This document shows positions 21,867 to 30,774 of a stretch of 64,000 bases of DNA, piece after piece. Origin of the DNA: Hoyosella altamirensis. Its GTDB lineage: Bacteria; Actinomycetota; Actinomycetes; Mycobacteriales; Mycobacteriaceae. The stretch lies in NCBI RefSeq assembly GCF_014191505.1, contig NZ_JACHWS010000001.1, forward strand, positions 1,116,001 through 1,180,000, written 5' to 3'. The notes under the pieces are model-generated. The model was not told the DNA's origin, did no database searches, and worked only from the letters and a program-made list of their open reading frames with translations. The position numbers and the translations under genes are program-made. The stretch's first letter is position 1. Each line of letters starts with the position of its first letter.

Positions 21867-23126
21867 TCAGGTTTTGCGGCCAGGTTCAGCGGTGACGCCA
21901 AGTTTCCTGGCCGCGGCGGGGAGCGTTGGGCCCTGGATCAGGGTGAAGATGACGACGAGCACGAGAACGATGTCGAAGAGGTTCTCGGTGTCTGAAATCC
22001 CCTGTCCCTGGGGGATCGTTGCGAGAACGATGGGGACGGCGCCGCGCAGCCCGGCCCATGAAAGAAAAGCCTGCTCGCGCAGGGGTAGTTGCCACTGCAG
22101 CCTGCGTGTCTTGCTGGACGATGTCTGGTCGTCCGCTTCCGGACTCCGCACGCGGATCATCGCGGCTGAAGTAACCAGCACGGACGCGGGACGGGCGAGC
22201 AGCAGAAGTGCGCCGCCAATGATCAATGCCGGTGCGACCGCTGCTGGGAGATCGTGGGGGGTGGCGAGCAGTCCGAGCATGACGAATAGCGTGATCTGTG
22301 CGATCCATGCGACACCGTGTGCGAAGTTCAGGGTGTGACGCCGGTGGGGGAGTTGCGCGTTGCACAGGAGCAGGCCAGCGACATATGCCGCGAGAAAGCC
22401 GCTCGCGCCGATCGCTCCTGCTGCCCCGAATGCGAGCAACGGCAAACCGAACATGGCTGCCGGATAGAGACCTGGTTCGGGCACGGCGATACGCCGCAGC
22501 AGCCACCCGCCAAGCGTTGCTACCACCAGAGCGATGAGCGCGCCCACAATCAGCTGGTACCCAAACATTGCCGCTGACCCCACCAGTCCGGTATCGGCCC
22601 ATGTGCCGGAGACAACGATGACAACGAGAATGACCACGGGTGGATCATTCAGGCCAGATTCCGCTTCGAGCGCGGACCGAACTCGTGCCTGCAGGGGGAG
22701 ACGCCGCAGGATCGAGAACACGGCAGCGGCGTCGGTCGACGAAACGATTGCACCGATGAGGACTGCGATCTGCCAATCAACTCCGAGCGCGAATCGGATC
22801 ACCACGGCGACGACCGCAACGCTGACGCCAACACCCACCGTAGAGAGGAGGAGTGCGAACGGTAGTGCTGGACGAATCTCTGACCATCTGGTGGAAAGAC
22901 CGCCCTCGGCCAGGATCACGGCTAGCGCGAGAAAACCGAGGACTTGGGCGAGATTCTTGTCGTCAAACTCGATGCCCAGACCGTCTTCCCCGATGATGAG
23001 TCCGAGGCCGAGGAAAGCAAGGAGCGCTGGGAGCCCGATGCGTGTCGCAAACGTCACCGCTATCGCGCCGATCAGCAGAATCAGCATTGCGCCTAGGAGG
23101 GCGATGTTGAGCTGATCGGTTGTCAC
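21867..23126 (-). CDS. Monovalent cation:proton antiporter (CPA1/NhaP2-like)
   Basis: 419 aa with about 12 hydrophobic segments. The signature of CPA antiporters is present: SSTDAAAVFSILRR and the ESGLNDPPVVILV segment with the ion-binding Asp, plus GLRGAVPIVLAT. Full-length NhaP2/CvrA proteins are 500-580 aa with a C-terminal RCK/TrkA-C regulatory domain; this one ends after the last membrane helix, so it lacks that domain. It exchanges K+ or Na+ for H+ across the cytoplasmic membrane. 40 bp separate it from the upstream TetR gene in the same direction, so they may be co-transcribed. Confidence 0.87.
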   Translation of the reverse strand: MTTDQLNIALLGAMLILLIGAIAVTFATRIGLPALLAFLGLGLIIGEDGLGIEFDDKNLAQVLGFLALAVILAEGGLSTRWSEIRPALPFALLLSTVGVGVSVAVVAVVIRFALGVDWQIAVLIGAIVSSTDAAAVFSILRRLPLQARVRSALEAESGLNDPPVVILVVIVVSGTWADTGLVGSAAMFGYQLIVGALIALVVATLGGWLLRRIAVPEPGLYPAAMFGLPLLAFGAAGAIGASGFLAAYVAGLLLCNAQLPHRRHTLNFAHGVAWIAQITLFVMLGLLATPHDLPAAVAPALIIGGALLLLARPASVLVTSAAMIRVRSPEADDQTSSSKTRRLQWQLPLREQAFLSWAGLRGAVPIVLATIPQGQGISDTENLFDIVLVLVVIFTLIQGPTLPAAARKLGVTAEPGRKT

Positions 23127-23166
23127 CGTTTCCGTTTCCTTCCTTCGTCGTCGCTCGCGACTCGCG

Positions 23167-23868
23167 TCAGGCTTCTGGTGGTCCCTCGTTCATCAGTTGA
23201 TCGGCTGCGGCATCGAGTCGCCGGGGCAGATCCGACGACGGGATTCTGGTGGAGTGGGGGATCCGTGAACTTAATGCTGTCCCATAGCCCGCCATCCGGA
23301 TCGCATCCTCGACGATGGCATCGGGCGTATCCGGCCAGGGAAAGTCGGGTTGCGCGATGAGTAGTGACACGCAGCCGTGCAGCGCTGCCCAAAGGGACAG
23401 CGCAAGACGTTCAGAATCGCCTTGCAGGATGCCGGATTCGACGCACTGCGTGACTGTGTCGGCGTGGAACTGGTAGCAAGCCTGAGCGGCCTCCGATACT
23501 CCGGGAGTCATCGAGGGGCGCATCATCAGCACCCGGTACTGGATCGGGTGCGCTAGGGCGAACTGCGCGAATGTACGCCCTTGCTCGGCGAGGGCCGAGA
23601 ACGGGTTGCTGCGTGTCTTTCCGCGTTCTCGCACCTCGGCCCCGAGTTGTGACCAGACCCGTAGGCACACGGCTTCGAGAAGTGCTTCTTTGTCCGCGAA
23701 ATGGAGGTAGACCGCGGGGGTGGTCACGCCAGTCTTCGCGGCGACCGCGCGCATGGTGAGCGCTTCCTCGGTTCCACTCTCCTCTAGGAGGGCTTCGGCT
23801 GCGTCCAGAATGTCGTCACGCAGCCGGGCGCCCTCTCCTGGCCGGGCCCGGTTGCGTGTACGTGTCAT
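23167..23868 (-). CDS. TetR-family regulator
   Basis: 233 aa: HTH at about 20-65 (LTMRAVAAKTGVTTPAVYLH, FADKEALLEAV) and a C-terminal domain of the WHG/TetR_C_33 type. It faces a divergent acyl-CoA thioesterase gene; the 106-bp gap contains a perfect GTTGACA-C-TGTCAAC repeat immediately upstream of its start, plus nearby GTTAAC boxes. It most likely represses itself and the thioesterase, and possibly the antiporter downstream. Confidence 0.9.
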   Translation of the reverse strand: MTRTRNRARPGEGARLRDDILDAAEALLEESGTEEALTMRAVAAKTGVTTPAVYLHFADKEALLEAVCLRVWSQLGAEVRERGKTRSNPFSALAEQGRTFAQFALAHPIQYRVLMMRPSMTPGVSEAAQACYQFHADTVTQCVESGILQGDSERLALSLWAALHGCVSLLIAQPDFPWPDTPDAIVEDAIRMAGYGTALSSRIPHSTRIPSSDLPRRLDAAADQLMNEGPPEA

Positions 23869-23891
23869 AGCCCCAATCCTCCCAGGGTTAA

Positions 23892-23906
23892 GTTGACACT
23901 GTCAAC
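23892..23906. promoter_or_regulatory. 15-bp inverted repeat, probable TetR operator
   Basis: GTTGACA-C-TGTCAAC is perfectly symmetric and lies between the divergent tetR and thioesterase genes, 24 bp upstream of the tetR start. Similar GTTAA and GTTAAC sequences flank it (23886-23920). This is the usual arrangement for a TetR operator. Confidence 0.7.
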
Positions 23907-23974
23907 CTGACGACGTTAACTTGATGGTGCCAAGCAATAGCGGTGACCACCGCGATACCTAGATGGAGCCCGTC

Positions 23975-24811
23975 ATGAGCGAGTTCGCGCGAGCAACCCT
24001 TCCCAAGCGGAACGATAGGGATCGCTATGGGGTCACCCTCGACGGCCAATGGTCGATTGGGGACAAGTTGCACGGCGGATATCTCCTCGCCGTCGTGGCC
24101 CGGGCTGCCGCGGCCCGGGCCGATGAGGCGAAGCCGGACGCGCACCCTGATGTGTCAGCTATCAGCGCGACGTACGTGCAGCCACCGGAGCCTGGCGCAG
24201 CTGAAGTCGTCACCGAACTGCTTCGCAGTGGACGCAGCGCGACGCAGGTCCAGGCGCGACTTGTGCAGGGCGGGGCGACGTGTGTGTCCGCACTCATGAC
24301 TTTCGGCGCGCTCGGTGCTGACGATCCGTACTGGACCTCAAGTGCCCCAGTAGATCTCCCGCCCAGGGAGCGCTGTGTCCGCATTCCCGTCGAGTCGCCC
24401 GGTGTTGATACCCGGCTTTCGCTGATGGGGATGGTCGAACAGTACATCGACCCCGCCGCACTAGGATTCGCCATCGGTGAGCCATCGCGACGCGGCTTCG
24501 TTGGAACGTGGGTGAGTCTGGCTGACGGCACTGCCTGGGACCCCTTCAGCATGCTTATCGCGCTCGACCCGTCGCCGCCCGTGTCCCTCGAGATGGGTAT
24601 ACCAGGGTGGGCGCCTACTCTGCAGCTGACGGCATTCGTTCGGCGTCACCCGGCCCCGGGCCCGCTGCAAGTGCACACTAGTTCGGCGGAAATCAGCGAC
24701 GACCGCATGGATGAGACGACGACCGTGTGGGACAGTGAGGGGCGCGTCGTGGGGCAGGCAGTCCAGCTTGCTGGTGTGCGCATTCCCGTGCCCGCCAAGC
24801 AGCGCCGCTAG
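23975..24811 (+). CDS. Acyl-CoA thioesterase family protein (double hotdog)
   Basis: 278 aa resembling TesB-like/4HBT_3 thioesterases: LHGGYLLAVVARAAA (substrate-binding helix start), SATYVQPPEPG, and a second hotdog half with GTWVSLADG, LQLTAFVRRHPAPGPLQVH and EGRVVGQAVQLAGVR. It should hydrolyse acyl-CoA to the free acid and CoA in the cytoplasm. ATG 23975 is preferred to ATG 23963 because GGAG lies eight bases before it. Divergent from a TetR gene that probably controls it. Confidence 0.82.
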   Translation: MSEFARATLPKRNDRDRYGVTLDGQWSIGDKLHGGYLLAVVARAAAARADEAKPDAHPDVSAISATYVQPPEPGAAEVVTELLRSGRSATQVQARLVQGGATCVSALMTFGALGADDPYWTSSAPVDLPPRERCVRIPVESPGVDTRLSLMGMVEQYIDPAALGFAIGEPSRRGFVGTWVSLADGTAWDPFSMLIALDPSPPVSLEMGIPGWAPTLQLTAFVRRHPAPGPLQVHTSSAEISDDRMDETTTVWDSEGRVVGQAVQLAGVRIPVPAKQRR

Positions 24812-25069
24812 GCCGCCAGGAGCGCTTCGCCGGTGTGACACTGGCGTGTTGCACTAGCGCGGGCACCGCGGATGTGTTCTACTTGAGTCCGGTCGTAGTT
24901 TTCGGTGTTCGTTTCGTACGTGCTCGAGATCGATGTTGCGGTCGCAGGGCGCTCGAACCCGGGACACCCTGGCAGGATTGTCAGGAACCCCCTCGTGTGC
25001 CCCCGACCACAACCGGCTGGATGGGCTGGAACGTCTACCCATCATCTACCGGTAAGAGAAAGAAGTATC

Positions 25070-25273
25070 ATGGCGCAGGGCACAGTCAAGTGGTTCAACT
25101 CGGAAAAAGGCTTCGGCTTTATCGCTCCTGAGGATGGCTCCGCTGACGTTTTCGTCCACTACTCGGAAATCCAGTCAAGCGGTTTCCGCTCGCTCGAAGA
25201 GAACCAGCGAGTTGAGTTCGAGATCGGGCAGAGCCCGAAGGGCCAGCAGGCCATCGCGGTTCGCCCCATCTGA
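25070..25273 (+). CDS. Cold-shock protein, CspA family
   Basis: A 67-aa single cold-shock domain with RNP1 KGFGFIAPE and RNP2 DVFVHYSEI, the single-stranded nucleic acid binding motifs. It acts as an RNA chaperone. AGAAAGAAG is the ribosome-binding site. The 258-bp leader between the thioesterase stop and this gene has no coding potential I can see; long 5' leaders are common in csp genes and may hold the promoter and a structured mRNA leader. A strong terminator follows at 25310-25346. Confidence 0.95.
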   Translation: MAQGTVKWFNSEKGFGFIAPEDGSADVFVHYSEIQSSGFRSLEENQRVEFEIGQSPKGQQAIAVRPI

Positions 25274-25309
25274 GGTAAACCGGTCTGAGGTTTTCCCTCG
25301 ACTTTAGTT

Positions 25310-25346
25310 CTATGCCCCCGTATCGCTTGGCGATGCGGGGGCATAG
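25310..25346 (+). terminator. Intrinsic terminator after cold-shock gene
   Basis: CTATGCCCCCGTATCGC pairs over 17 positions (one T-G wobble) with GCGATGCGGGGGCATAG around a TTG loop, 37 bp after the csp stop. No long T-run follows, but the stem is very stable. Confidence 0.85.
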
Positions 25347-25384
25347 GCGTTTCCTGGCGAGGTTCTATGCGCTAGCGTAAATCC

Positions 25385-26323
25385 ATGCCATTTGGTCATG
25401 AAGATTTGAACTCATATGCACTAGTAATTGGTGAATCGCTCATCGATATCGTCAGCCGTCCCGGCCAGGATGTTTCCGCTGCGGAACACGTCGGAGGCAG
25501 CCCCTGCAACGTCGCCGTCGGACTCTCGCGGCTCGGGCGGCAGGTTGAATTTGCCACACAATTCGCCGCTGATCGCCACGGTGAGATGATCCGCAGCCAC
25601 CTCGAAGCCTCAGGGGTGGGAACAACTTTCGTCTCACCGGCCGCCCGGACTTCAACTGCGAAGGCCCTTCTCGATGAGAACGGTGCCGCGCGCTACGAAT
25701 TCGATATCCATTGGGATATCGCTGCGATAGCAACACCCCACGTGCCAGTGCTCATTCACACCGGCTCGATTGCCACGTTTCTGGAGCCGGGAGCAGAGGC
25801 AGTAGCCGCGACGCTCGCGGGGGCGAGTTCGGTCATCAGTTTCGACCCCAACGTCCGGCCCGGCCTGATCACCAACCCCGCACGCGCCCGCGAGCGCATC
25901 GACCTTTTCGTGTCATCGGCTGATGTCGTGAAGGCGAGCGACGAGGATCTCGAATGGTACGCACCCGGAGTGCCGCCAGAAGACGTAGTGCGTGACTGGC
26001 TTTCCCGCGGGCCCTCTGTCGTCGTGGTGACGAAAGGCAAGGAGGGCGCACTTGGTGCGTGCCGTGACGGAGAAGTCGAAATCGCCCCGCACAAGGTCGA
26101 CGTCATCGACACGGTCGGCGCGGGTGATGCATTCATGACCGGCATACTCGACTCGCTCTGGTCACGCGACATGCTCGACGGGCGGCTCGCAGCGATCACA
26201 TGCGATGAACTTGCCGGAGTGCTGAACGATGCGGCGGCGGTTTCTGCACTCACGGTAGCCAGGGCTGGCGCTGATCTCCCAACGCGCGCGGCCCGCGACG
26301 CCTACGTCGCCGCACGAGCCTAA
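25385..26323 (+). CDS. PfkB-family carbohydrate kinase (fructokinase-like)
   Basis: 312 aa ribokinase/PfkB fold: GGSPCNVAVGLSRLG near the N-terminus (substrate lid and sugar site), SFDPNVRPGL, VVVTKGKEGALG and the catalytic/anion-hole motif DTVGAGDAFMTG, where Asp is the base. It phosphorylates a sugar, most like fructokinases by the GGSPCNVA motif. No transport or sugar-metabolism gene is adjacent; the following ABC importer is 88 bp downstream and may or may not be related. ATG 25385 lacks a strong ribosome site. Confidence 0.87.
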   Translation: MPFGHEDLNSYALVIGESLIDIVSRPGQDVSAAEHVGGSPCNVAVGLSRLGRQVEFATQFAADRHGEMIRSHLEASGVGTTFVSPAARTSTAKALLDENGAARYEFDIHWDIAAIATPHVPVLIHTGSIATFLEPGAEAVAATLAGASSVISFDPNVRPGLITNPARARERIDLFVSSADVVKASDEDLEWYAPGVPPEDVVRDWLSRGPSVVVVTKGKEGALGACRDGEVEIAPHKVDVIDTVGAGDAFMTGILDSLWSRDMLDGRLAAITCDELAGVLNDAAAVSALTVARAGADLPTRAARDAYVAARA

Positions 26324-26410
26324 CCCGAATACCTGCAGCCTGATCTTGACCCACCGCACCGCGGAGTTACGATAAACATCTGAACATCTGTACAGATGAG
26401 AGGGTGACCC

Positions 26411-28021
26411 GTGATTGTGAGTACGCCCGTCCGTGCCGCAGGAGCCGCAACCTGCGCACTCACAGTCGTTCTCACTGGATGCGGGACACAAGCAGCTGAA
26501 TCTGCCTCCCAGACAATTGTTCTCGCCGATGGCCACGCACTTGGCGGCTACAACCCAGTTGCGGGCTATGGGCCAGCAGGGGAAGCGAAGATGTACGACG
26601 GACTGCTGCGACTCAGTGGTGGGGAAGGGTTGCCGGGCTTCGAGCCTGCGCTCGCCGCAGAACTCCCCGAACCCAACAGCGACGCCACATCGTGGACTGT
26701 CACCCTTCGCGAGGGCGTGAGTTTCCACGACGGCTCAGCTTTCGGTGCCGAGGATGTCGTCGCAACCTACACCTCGATCCTCGATCCCGCCTCAGCCTCT
26801 GAAGTGCGCTCCTCGTTCGACATGATTGAGGCGGTCGAAGCGCTGGACGAAACGACCGTACGTTTTACGCTTGCGTATTCTTATGCCGCCTTCCCGACGA
26901 AACTGCTCATCGGGATTGTGCCGTCGGAGTCGGTCGCGGAACGGGGGCTCGCCGCTGAATCATCCCTCAACAGCGATCCGATTGGAACGGGTCCTTACCG
27001 GCTGACTGGGCTGTCTCCAGATCGAGCCGTGCTCGAGGCTAACGAGGACTACTGGGGCGGTACGCCGGAGGTGGAACGGATCACGCTCCTGTACGTCCCC
27101 GACGACAACACTCGTGCTCAGCGGATGGCCACCGGCGAGTTCGACGGAACGAGCCTGCCGCCCCAACTGGCCGCGACGTTTGCGGACCGCGAGGACATGT
27201 CCGTCCAAGCCAGCAAGTCTGCTGACTGGCGGGGTGTATCGATGCCGACGGGCGACCTCGTCACCGGCGACCCAGCCTTGCGCCAGGCTCTGAACCACGC
27301 AGTCAACCGAAACATGATGATCGACAACATTTTAGCTGGTCACGGTCGTGCTGCCTATACACCGTTCCCTGAGGTGTACGGGGACGCGCACAACCCTGCG
27401 GCCACGTTTTCCCATGACCCTGAGTTGGCGGGGAGATTGCTTGATGAGGCGGGCTGGGAGCGGGGACCGGACGGGATACGGGTGAAAGACGGTCAGCGGG
27501 CCGAGTTCACAGTGATGTACAACTCTGCTGACACAGTCAGGCGGGATCTGTCCCAGGCCTTCGCATCAGATGCCCTCGCGATCGGTGTGGAGGTCAGCCT
27601 CGAAGCCCTCTCCTGGGACCGGATCACGCCCCGGATCGACACTGATGCGATTCTCATCGGCGGCGGCGATGAACCCTTCGATCCCGATACGCAGGCCTAC
27701 AAGACTCTTCATTCGGCGTACCTCGAGCCTGATGTAGGGAGTGTCTACGACAACGCGAGTCGTCACGCGAACGCGGTAGTCGACGAAGAACTCGACCGGG
27801 CTCGGCGCAGCACTGATCCTGTCGAACGCGCGACCGCGTACCGCGTTGTGCAGGAGGCCTATATCGATGACCCAAGCTACGTATTCCTTGCTTTCCTCGA
27901 CCACGTGTACGTTTCCAGGGACTCGGACTGGGCGAAGCCACCTCCTGTTCTCGAACCGCACTCACATGGCGTGACGTGGGGACCGTGGTGGTCGGTAAAT
28001 ACCTGGACGCGATCGCGATGA
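26411..28021 (+). CDS. ABC transporter solute-binding lipoprotein (peptide/nickel family 5)
   Basis: 536 aa, GTG start. Signal peptide with lipobox VLTGC (Cys24 region) and the SBP_bac_5 fold: WTVTLREGVSFHDGSAFGAEDVV, IGTGPYRL, LRQALNHAVNRNMMI. The tail reads VLEPHSHGVTWGPWW, a His-containing segment that in related proteins lies near the ligand site. Family 5 proteins bind peptides, nickel chelates or opine metallophores. It is the first gene of a complete importer: two permeases and two ATPases follow with overlapping starts. Ligand unknown; metal-chelate uptake is a reasonable alternative to peptides. Confidence 0.88.
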   Translation: MIVSTPVRAAGAATCALTVVLTGCGTQAAESASQTIVLADGHALGGYNPVAGYGPAGEAKMYDGLLRLSGGEGLPGFEPALAAELPEPNSDATSWTVTLREGVSFHDGSAFGAEDVVATYTSILDPASASEVRSSFDMIEAVEALDETTVRFTLAYSYAAFPTKLLIGIVPSESVAERGLAAESSLNSDPIGTGPYRLTGLSPDRAVLEANEDYWGGTPEVERITLLYVPDDNTRAQRMATGEFDGTSLPPQLAATFADREDMSVQASKSADWRGVSMPTGDLVTGDPALRQALNHAVNRNMMIDNILAGHGRAAYTPFPEVYGDAHNPAATFSHDPELAGRLLDEAGWERGPDGIRVKDGQRAEFTVMYNSADTVRRDLSQAFASDALAIGVEVSLEALSWDRITPRIDTDAILIGGGDEPFDPDTQAYKTLHSAYLEPDVGSVYDNASRHANAVVDEELDRARRSTDPVERATAYRVVQEAYIDDPSYVFLAFLDHVYVSRDSDWAKPPPVLEPHSHGVTWGPWWSVNTWTRSR

Positions 28022-29049
28022 CCACCCTTGCCGTCCGTGCGCGTGCGCCGCGGCACCCCCGGAGACGGCGGTACCGCAACCGGGGCCTGCAGACGATGAT
28101 CATGTACCGGCTGCTGTTGTTCGTTCCCGTGCTCGGCGGCGTCTCCGCAGGCCTATTCGCTGCTGCGGCCGCGTCTCCGTTCGATCCACTGGCTGGCTAC
28201 CTGGGTAACCGGTACATGACGACCACCGAAGCGGACAAGGCACTGATCGCGGACCAGTTGGGCCTTCATACGCCGTGGTACGAACTCTATTTCTCGTGGC
28301 TGCACGCCGTAATGACTGGTGACCTGGGAATGTCGCGAAGCTTCAGTCAGCCAGTGGCGCAGGTGCTCACTGAACGGATCCCGTGGACGATTCTTCTGGT
28401 TTCCGTGGGGATGACAGCGTCTGTTCTTATCGCGCTGGCTGTCGGTGTGTGGGCAGGGATGCACCGCGGCGGTGTCATCGATCGGGCGATCGCAGCAGCC
28501 TGCATCGTCATTCAGGGACTGCCGCCGTTCGTCCTCGCGCTCGCAGCGATCGGTATTTTCGCAGTGGGGCTGGGGTGGCTGCCTCCAGCTGGCCTCACCG
28601 ACGCCGGTGCGGACCCCACGTTCGGGCAGGTCGCACGACACCTAGTCTTGCCTGCCGCTGTCCTGGCGGTCTCGCAGCTTCCCTGGGCGCTTCTTGCGGT
28701 GCGCGAATCGGTATCGGTCAACCGCGGCGAGGACTACGTTGCAGGAGCGGTCGCGCGCGGGGTGGACATGCGGACAATCACTCGTCGCCACATCCTGCCG
28801 ACTTCGCTGGCTCCGTTCGTGACCATTATCGGGGTGCGATTGCCTGAGGTCGTTGTCGGTGCGGTGCTTGTTGAGGAGATTTTTTCCTGGCCGGGTGCTG
28901 CGGGGGCGCTCGTCCAGTCCGCCCGGGATCTGGACATGCCGCTACTGGCGATCCTCACAGTGGGCACGACCTGCGCGGTCCTGGTTGGCTCGTTGCTTGC
29001 CGACATCGCCTACGTCCTCCTAGATCCGAGGGTGAAGGCCGATGGCTAA
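28018..29049 (+). CDS. ABC transporter permease (DppB/NikB type)
   Basis: 343 aa with an N-terminal membrane helix, a periplasmic-type loop (NRYMTTTEADKALIADQLGL) and five further hydrophobic segments; the EAA-like loop is DYVAGAVARGVDMRTITRRHILP, which docks to an ATPase. ATG 28018 overlaps the SBP stop (ATGA); the in-frame start at 27976 would overlap it by 46 bases. The N-terminal 25 residues are strongly basic (RHPRRRRYRNRG), longer than usual for DppB. Forms the channel with the next permease. Confidence 0.88.
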   Translation: MTTLAVRARAPRHPRRRRYRNRGLQTMIMYRLLLFVPVLGGVSAGLFAAAAASPFDPLAGYLGNRYMTTTEADKALIADQLGLHTPWYELYFSWLHAVMTGDLGMSRSFSQPVAQVLTERIPWTILLVSVGMTASVLIALAVGVWAGMHRGGVIDRAIAAACIVIQGLPPFVLALAAIGIFAVGLGWLPPAGLTDAGADPTFGQVARHLVLPAAVLAVSQLPWALLAVRESVSVNRGEDYVAGAVARGVDMRTITRRHILPTSLAPFVTIIGVRLPEVVVGAVLVEEIFSWPGAAGALVQSARDLDMPLLAILTVGTTCAVLVGSLLADIAYVLLDPRVKADG

Positions 29050-29863
29050 ACGACGCCTCTACATCTGCCTTGCCATCCTTGGGATGGTCATCGCGTACGC
29101 CGTTCTCGTGCCGTGGGTTAGTGACGTGAACGATCGGGTGACGAACTTCGCGGCCGCGAGGCGAGCACCGTCGGCGGAGTTCTGGTTCGGCACGGATTCC
29201 GCGGGCCGGGATCTTTTCGTGCGCATCGCTTCCGCGATCCGTACGTCACTGCTGGTGGCGCTCGCGTCCGCACTGCTGGCCACCCTGATCGGCGTGCTCG
29301 TCGGGACTGTGTCCGCGCTGGCCGGCGGCTGGATCGATCGCATCGTCATGCGCTTGGCAGATGTAGCAAATGCGCTGCCGCACTTGCTACTCGGTATCGT
29401 GATTGTTGCGCTCTTCCGCGGGAACATCGTCGCGATCGTGCTGTCGATCGCGCTAACTCACTGGGTGCAGGTCGCCCGCATCGTGCGTTCTGAAGCGCTG
29501 AGTCTCCGTGAGCGCGAGTACATCAGCGCGGCAATCCTGGCGGGTGCATCGAAGCTGCACGTATTGCGGACGCACATTGTGCCAGCGGTCGCTCCGCAAG
29601 CGCTGATCGCGGTTGTTCTGCTGCTCCCGCACGCGGTCTGGCACGAGTCGACGCTGTCCTTCCTGGGGTTCGGATTGCCCCCGCACGAGCCGAGCCTGGG
29701 AACTCTTCTGGAGGAGGCACGCAGTTCGCTGCTGCTGGGTGGCTGGTGGACGCTCGTGTTCCCGGCTGGAGTTCTCGTCATCACTACTGTGTCGGTCGCA
29801 GTTGCGGGGTCGGCGCTGCGCACGCTCACTGTCCCACCGAAACCGTCGAAGGTGCCGCGATGA
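29042..29863 (+). CDS. ABC transporter permease (DppC/NikC type)
   Basis: 273 aa, six predicted membrane segments. The family signature FWFGTDSAGRDLFVRI near the N-terminus and the EAA loop REYISAAILAGASKLHVLRTHIVP are clear. It overlaps the upstream permease by eight bases and the downstream ATPase by four, so the complex is translationally coupled. It pairs with the DppB-like protein to form the import pore. Confidence 0.9.
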   Translation: MAKRRLYICLAILGMVIAYAVLVPWVSDVNDRVTNFAAARRAPSAEFWFGTDSAGRDLFVRIASAIRTSLLVALASALLATLIGVLVGTVSALAGGWIDRIVMRLADVANALPHLLLGIVIVALFRGNIVAIVLSIALTHWVQVARIVRSEALSLREREYISAAILAGASKLHVLRTHIVPAVAPQALIAVVLLLPHAVWHESTLSFLGFGLPPHEPSLGTLLEEARSSLLLGGWWTLVFPAGVLVITTVSVAVAGSALRTLTVPPKPSKVPR

Positions 29864-30774
29864 CCCTCACAGATGTTGCAGTTCAGGTCGAGAGCGGTCT
29901 GGTTGTCCAGGATCTCACCGTCCGTATTCCGCTCTCGCAGAACACCACCGTTCATGCGACAACCGGCGTGAGTCTCGATGTCCCGAGCGGCAGCATCACA
30001 GTGCTGGCTGGCGAATCAGGCTGTGGCAAATCGATCGTGGCGAGCGCGGTGATGCGAATGCTGCCGCGCAACGCTGTCGTCACGGGGAAGGTGATGGTGC
30101 GTATCGGCGGCGAGGCTGTGAACGTGCTGACAGGAGCCAGCGCTCACCGCGGCCGCCACACCGCCTTGGTGCCGCAGTCGTCGTCGACACATTTCACCCC
30201 GGTCCGAACCATAAGGTCGCAGCTCGACGAGACGATAGCGGCGCTCCAATCGCCGCACTGCACAGAGGATCTTGCCCAGCGGGTGGGGCTTCCAACTGAA
30301 TCGCTGGATTCGTACCCGCACGAACTTTCGGGTGGCCTGGTGCAGCGGGCGGCAATCGCCGCAGCGCTGGCGGGTGATCCCGCCGTGATCGTTGCCGACG
30401 AACCCACCGCGAGTCTCGACCGGCGCCGAACAGACCAGGTTCTCGATCTGCTGCGCGAGTGCGCAGATGCAGGTGCCGCAGTGTTGCTGATCACACATGA
30501 TCTCGGTGCGCTGCTGCGAAAAGACGTGGCGGACACGCTGGCGATCATGTACGCCTCACGCATCGTCGAGACAGGGCCAGCGCGCGACGTCCTCGTCGAC
30601 CCGTGGCACGAATACACCGGCGGGCTGCTTGCGGCGCTGCCCCAACGTGGACTGAAACCCCTTCCGCGAATGACGCCGGCACTCACGGACCTGCCTGACG
30701 TCTGTGCTTACGCTGGGGCACCAACAACACTCGTCACGCGCGGTAATCGCACGGTCAGGGAGCGGAGCATCTGA
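29860..30774 (+). CDS. ABC transporter ATPase (DppD/NikD type)
   Basis: 304 aa. Walker A GESGCGKS (about 48-55), Q-loop VPQSS, signature LSGGLVQRAAIA (Gln of LSGGQ replaced by Leu), Walker B VIVADEPTASLD and switch His in LLITHDLG. The C-terminal extension (PQRGLKPLPRMTPALTDLP) is the oligopeptide/dipeptide type tail, but without the usual iron-sulphur-like Cys cluster. ATG 29860 overlaps the permease (ATGA). Energises uptake with the next ATPase. Confidence 0.9.
   Translation: MTLTDVAVQVESGLVVQDLTVRIPLSQNTTVHATTGVSLDVPSGSITVLAGESGCGKSIVASAVMRMLPRNAVVTGKVMVRIGGEAVNVLTGASAHRGRHTALVPQSSSTHFTPVRTIRSQLDETIAALQSPHCTEDLAQRVGLPTESLDSYPHELSGGLVQRAAIAAALAGDPAVIVADEPTASLDRRRTDQVLDLLRECADAGAAVLLITHDLGALLRKDVADTLAIMYASRIVETGPARDVLVDPWHEYTGGLLAALPQRGLKPLPRMTPALTDLPDVCAYAGAPTTLVTRGNRTVRERSI

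Noticed and set aside
24940-24985. T-arm-like GGGTTCGAGC on the minus strand
   Set aside because: The flanking arms do not pair and no acceptor or anticodon stem can be drawn, so it is not a tRNA gene.
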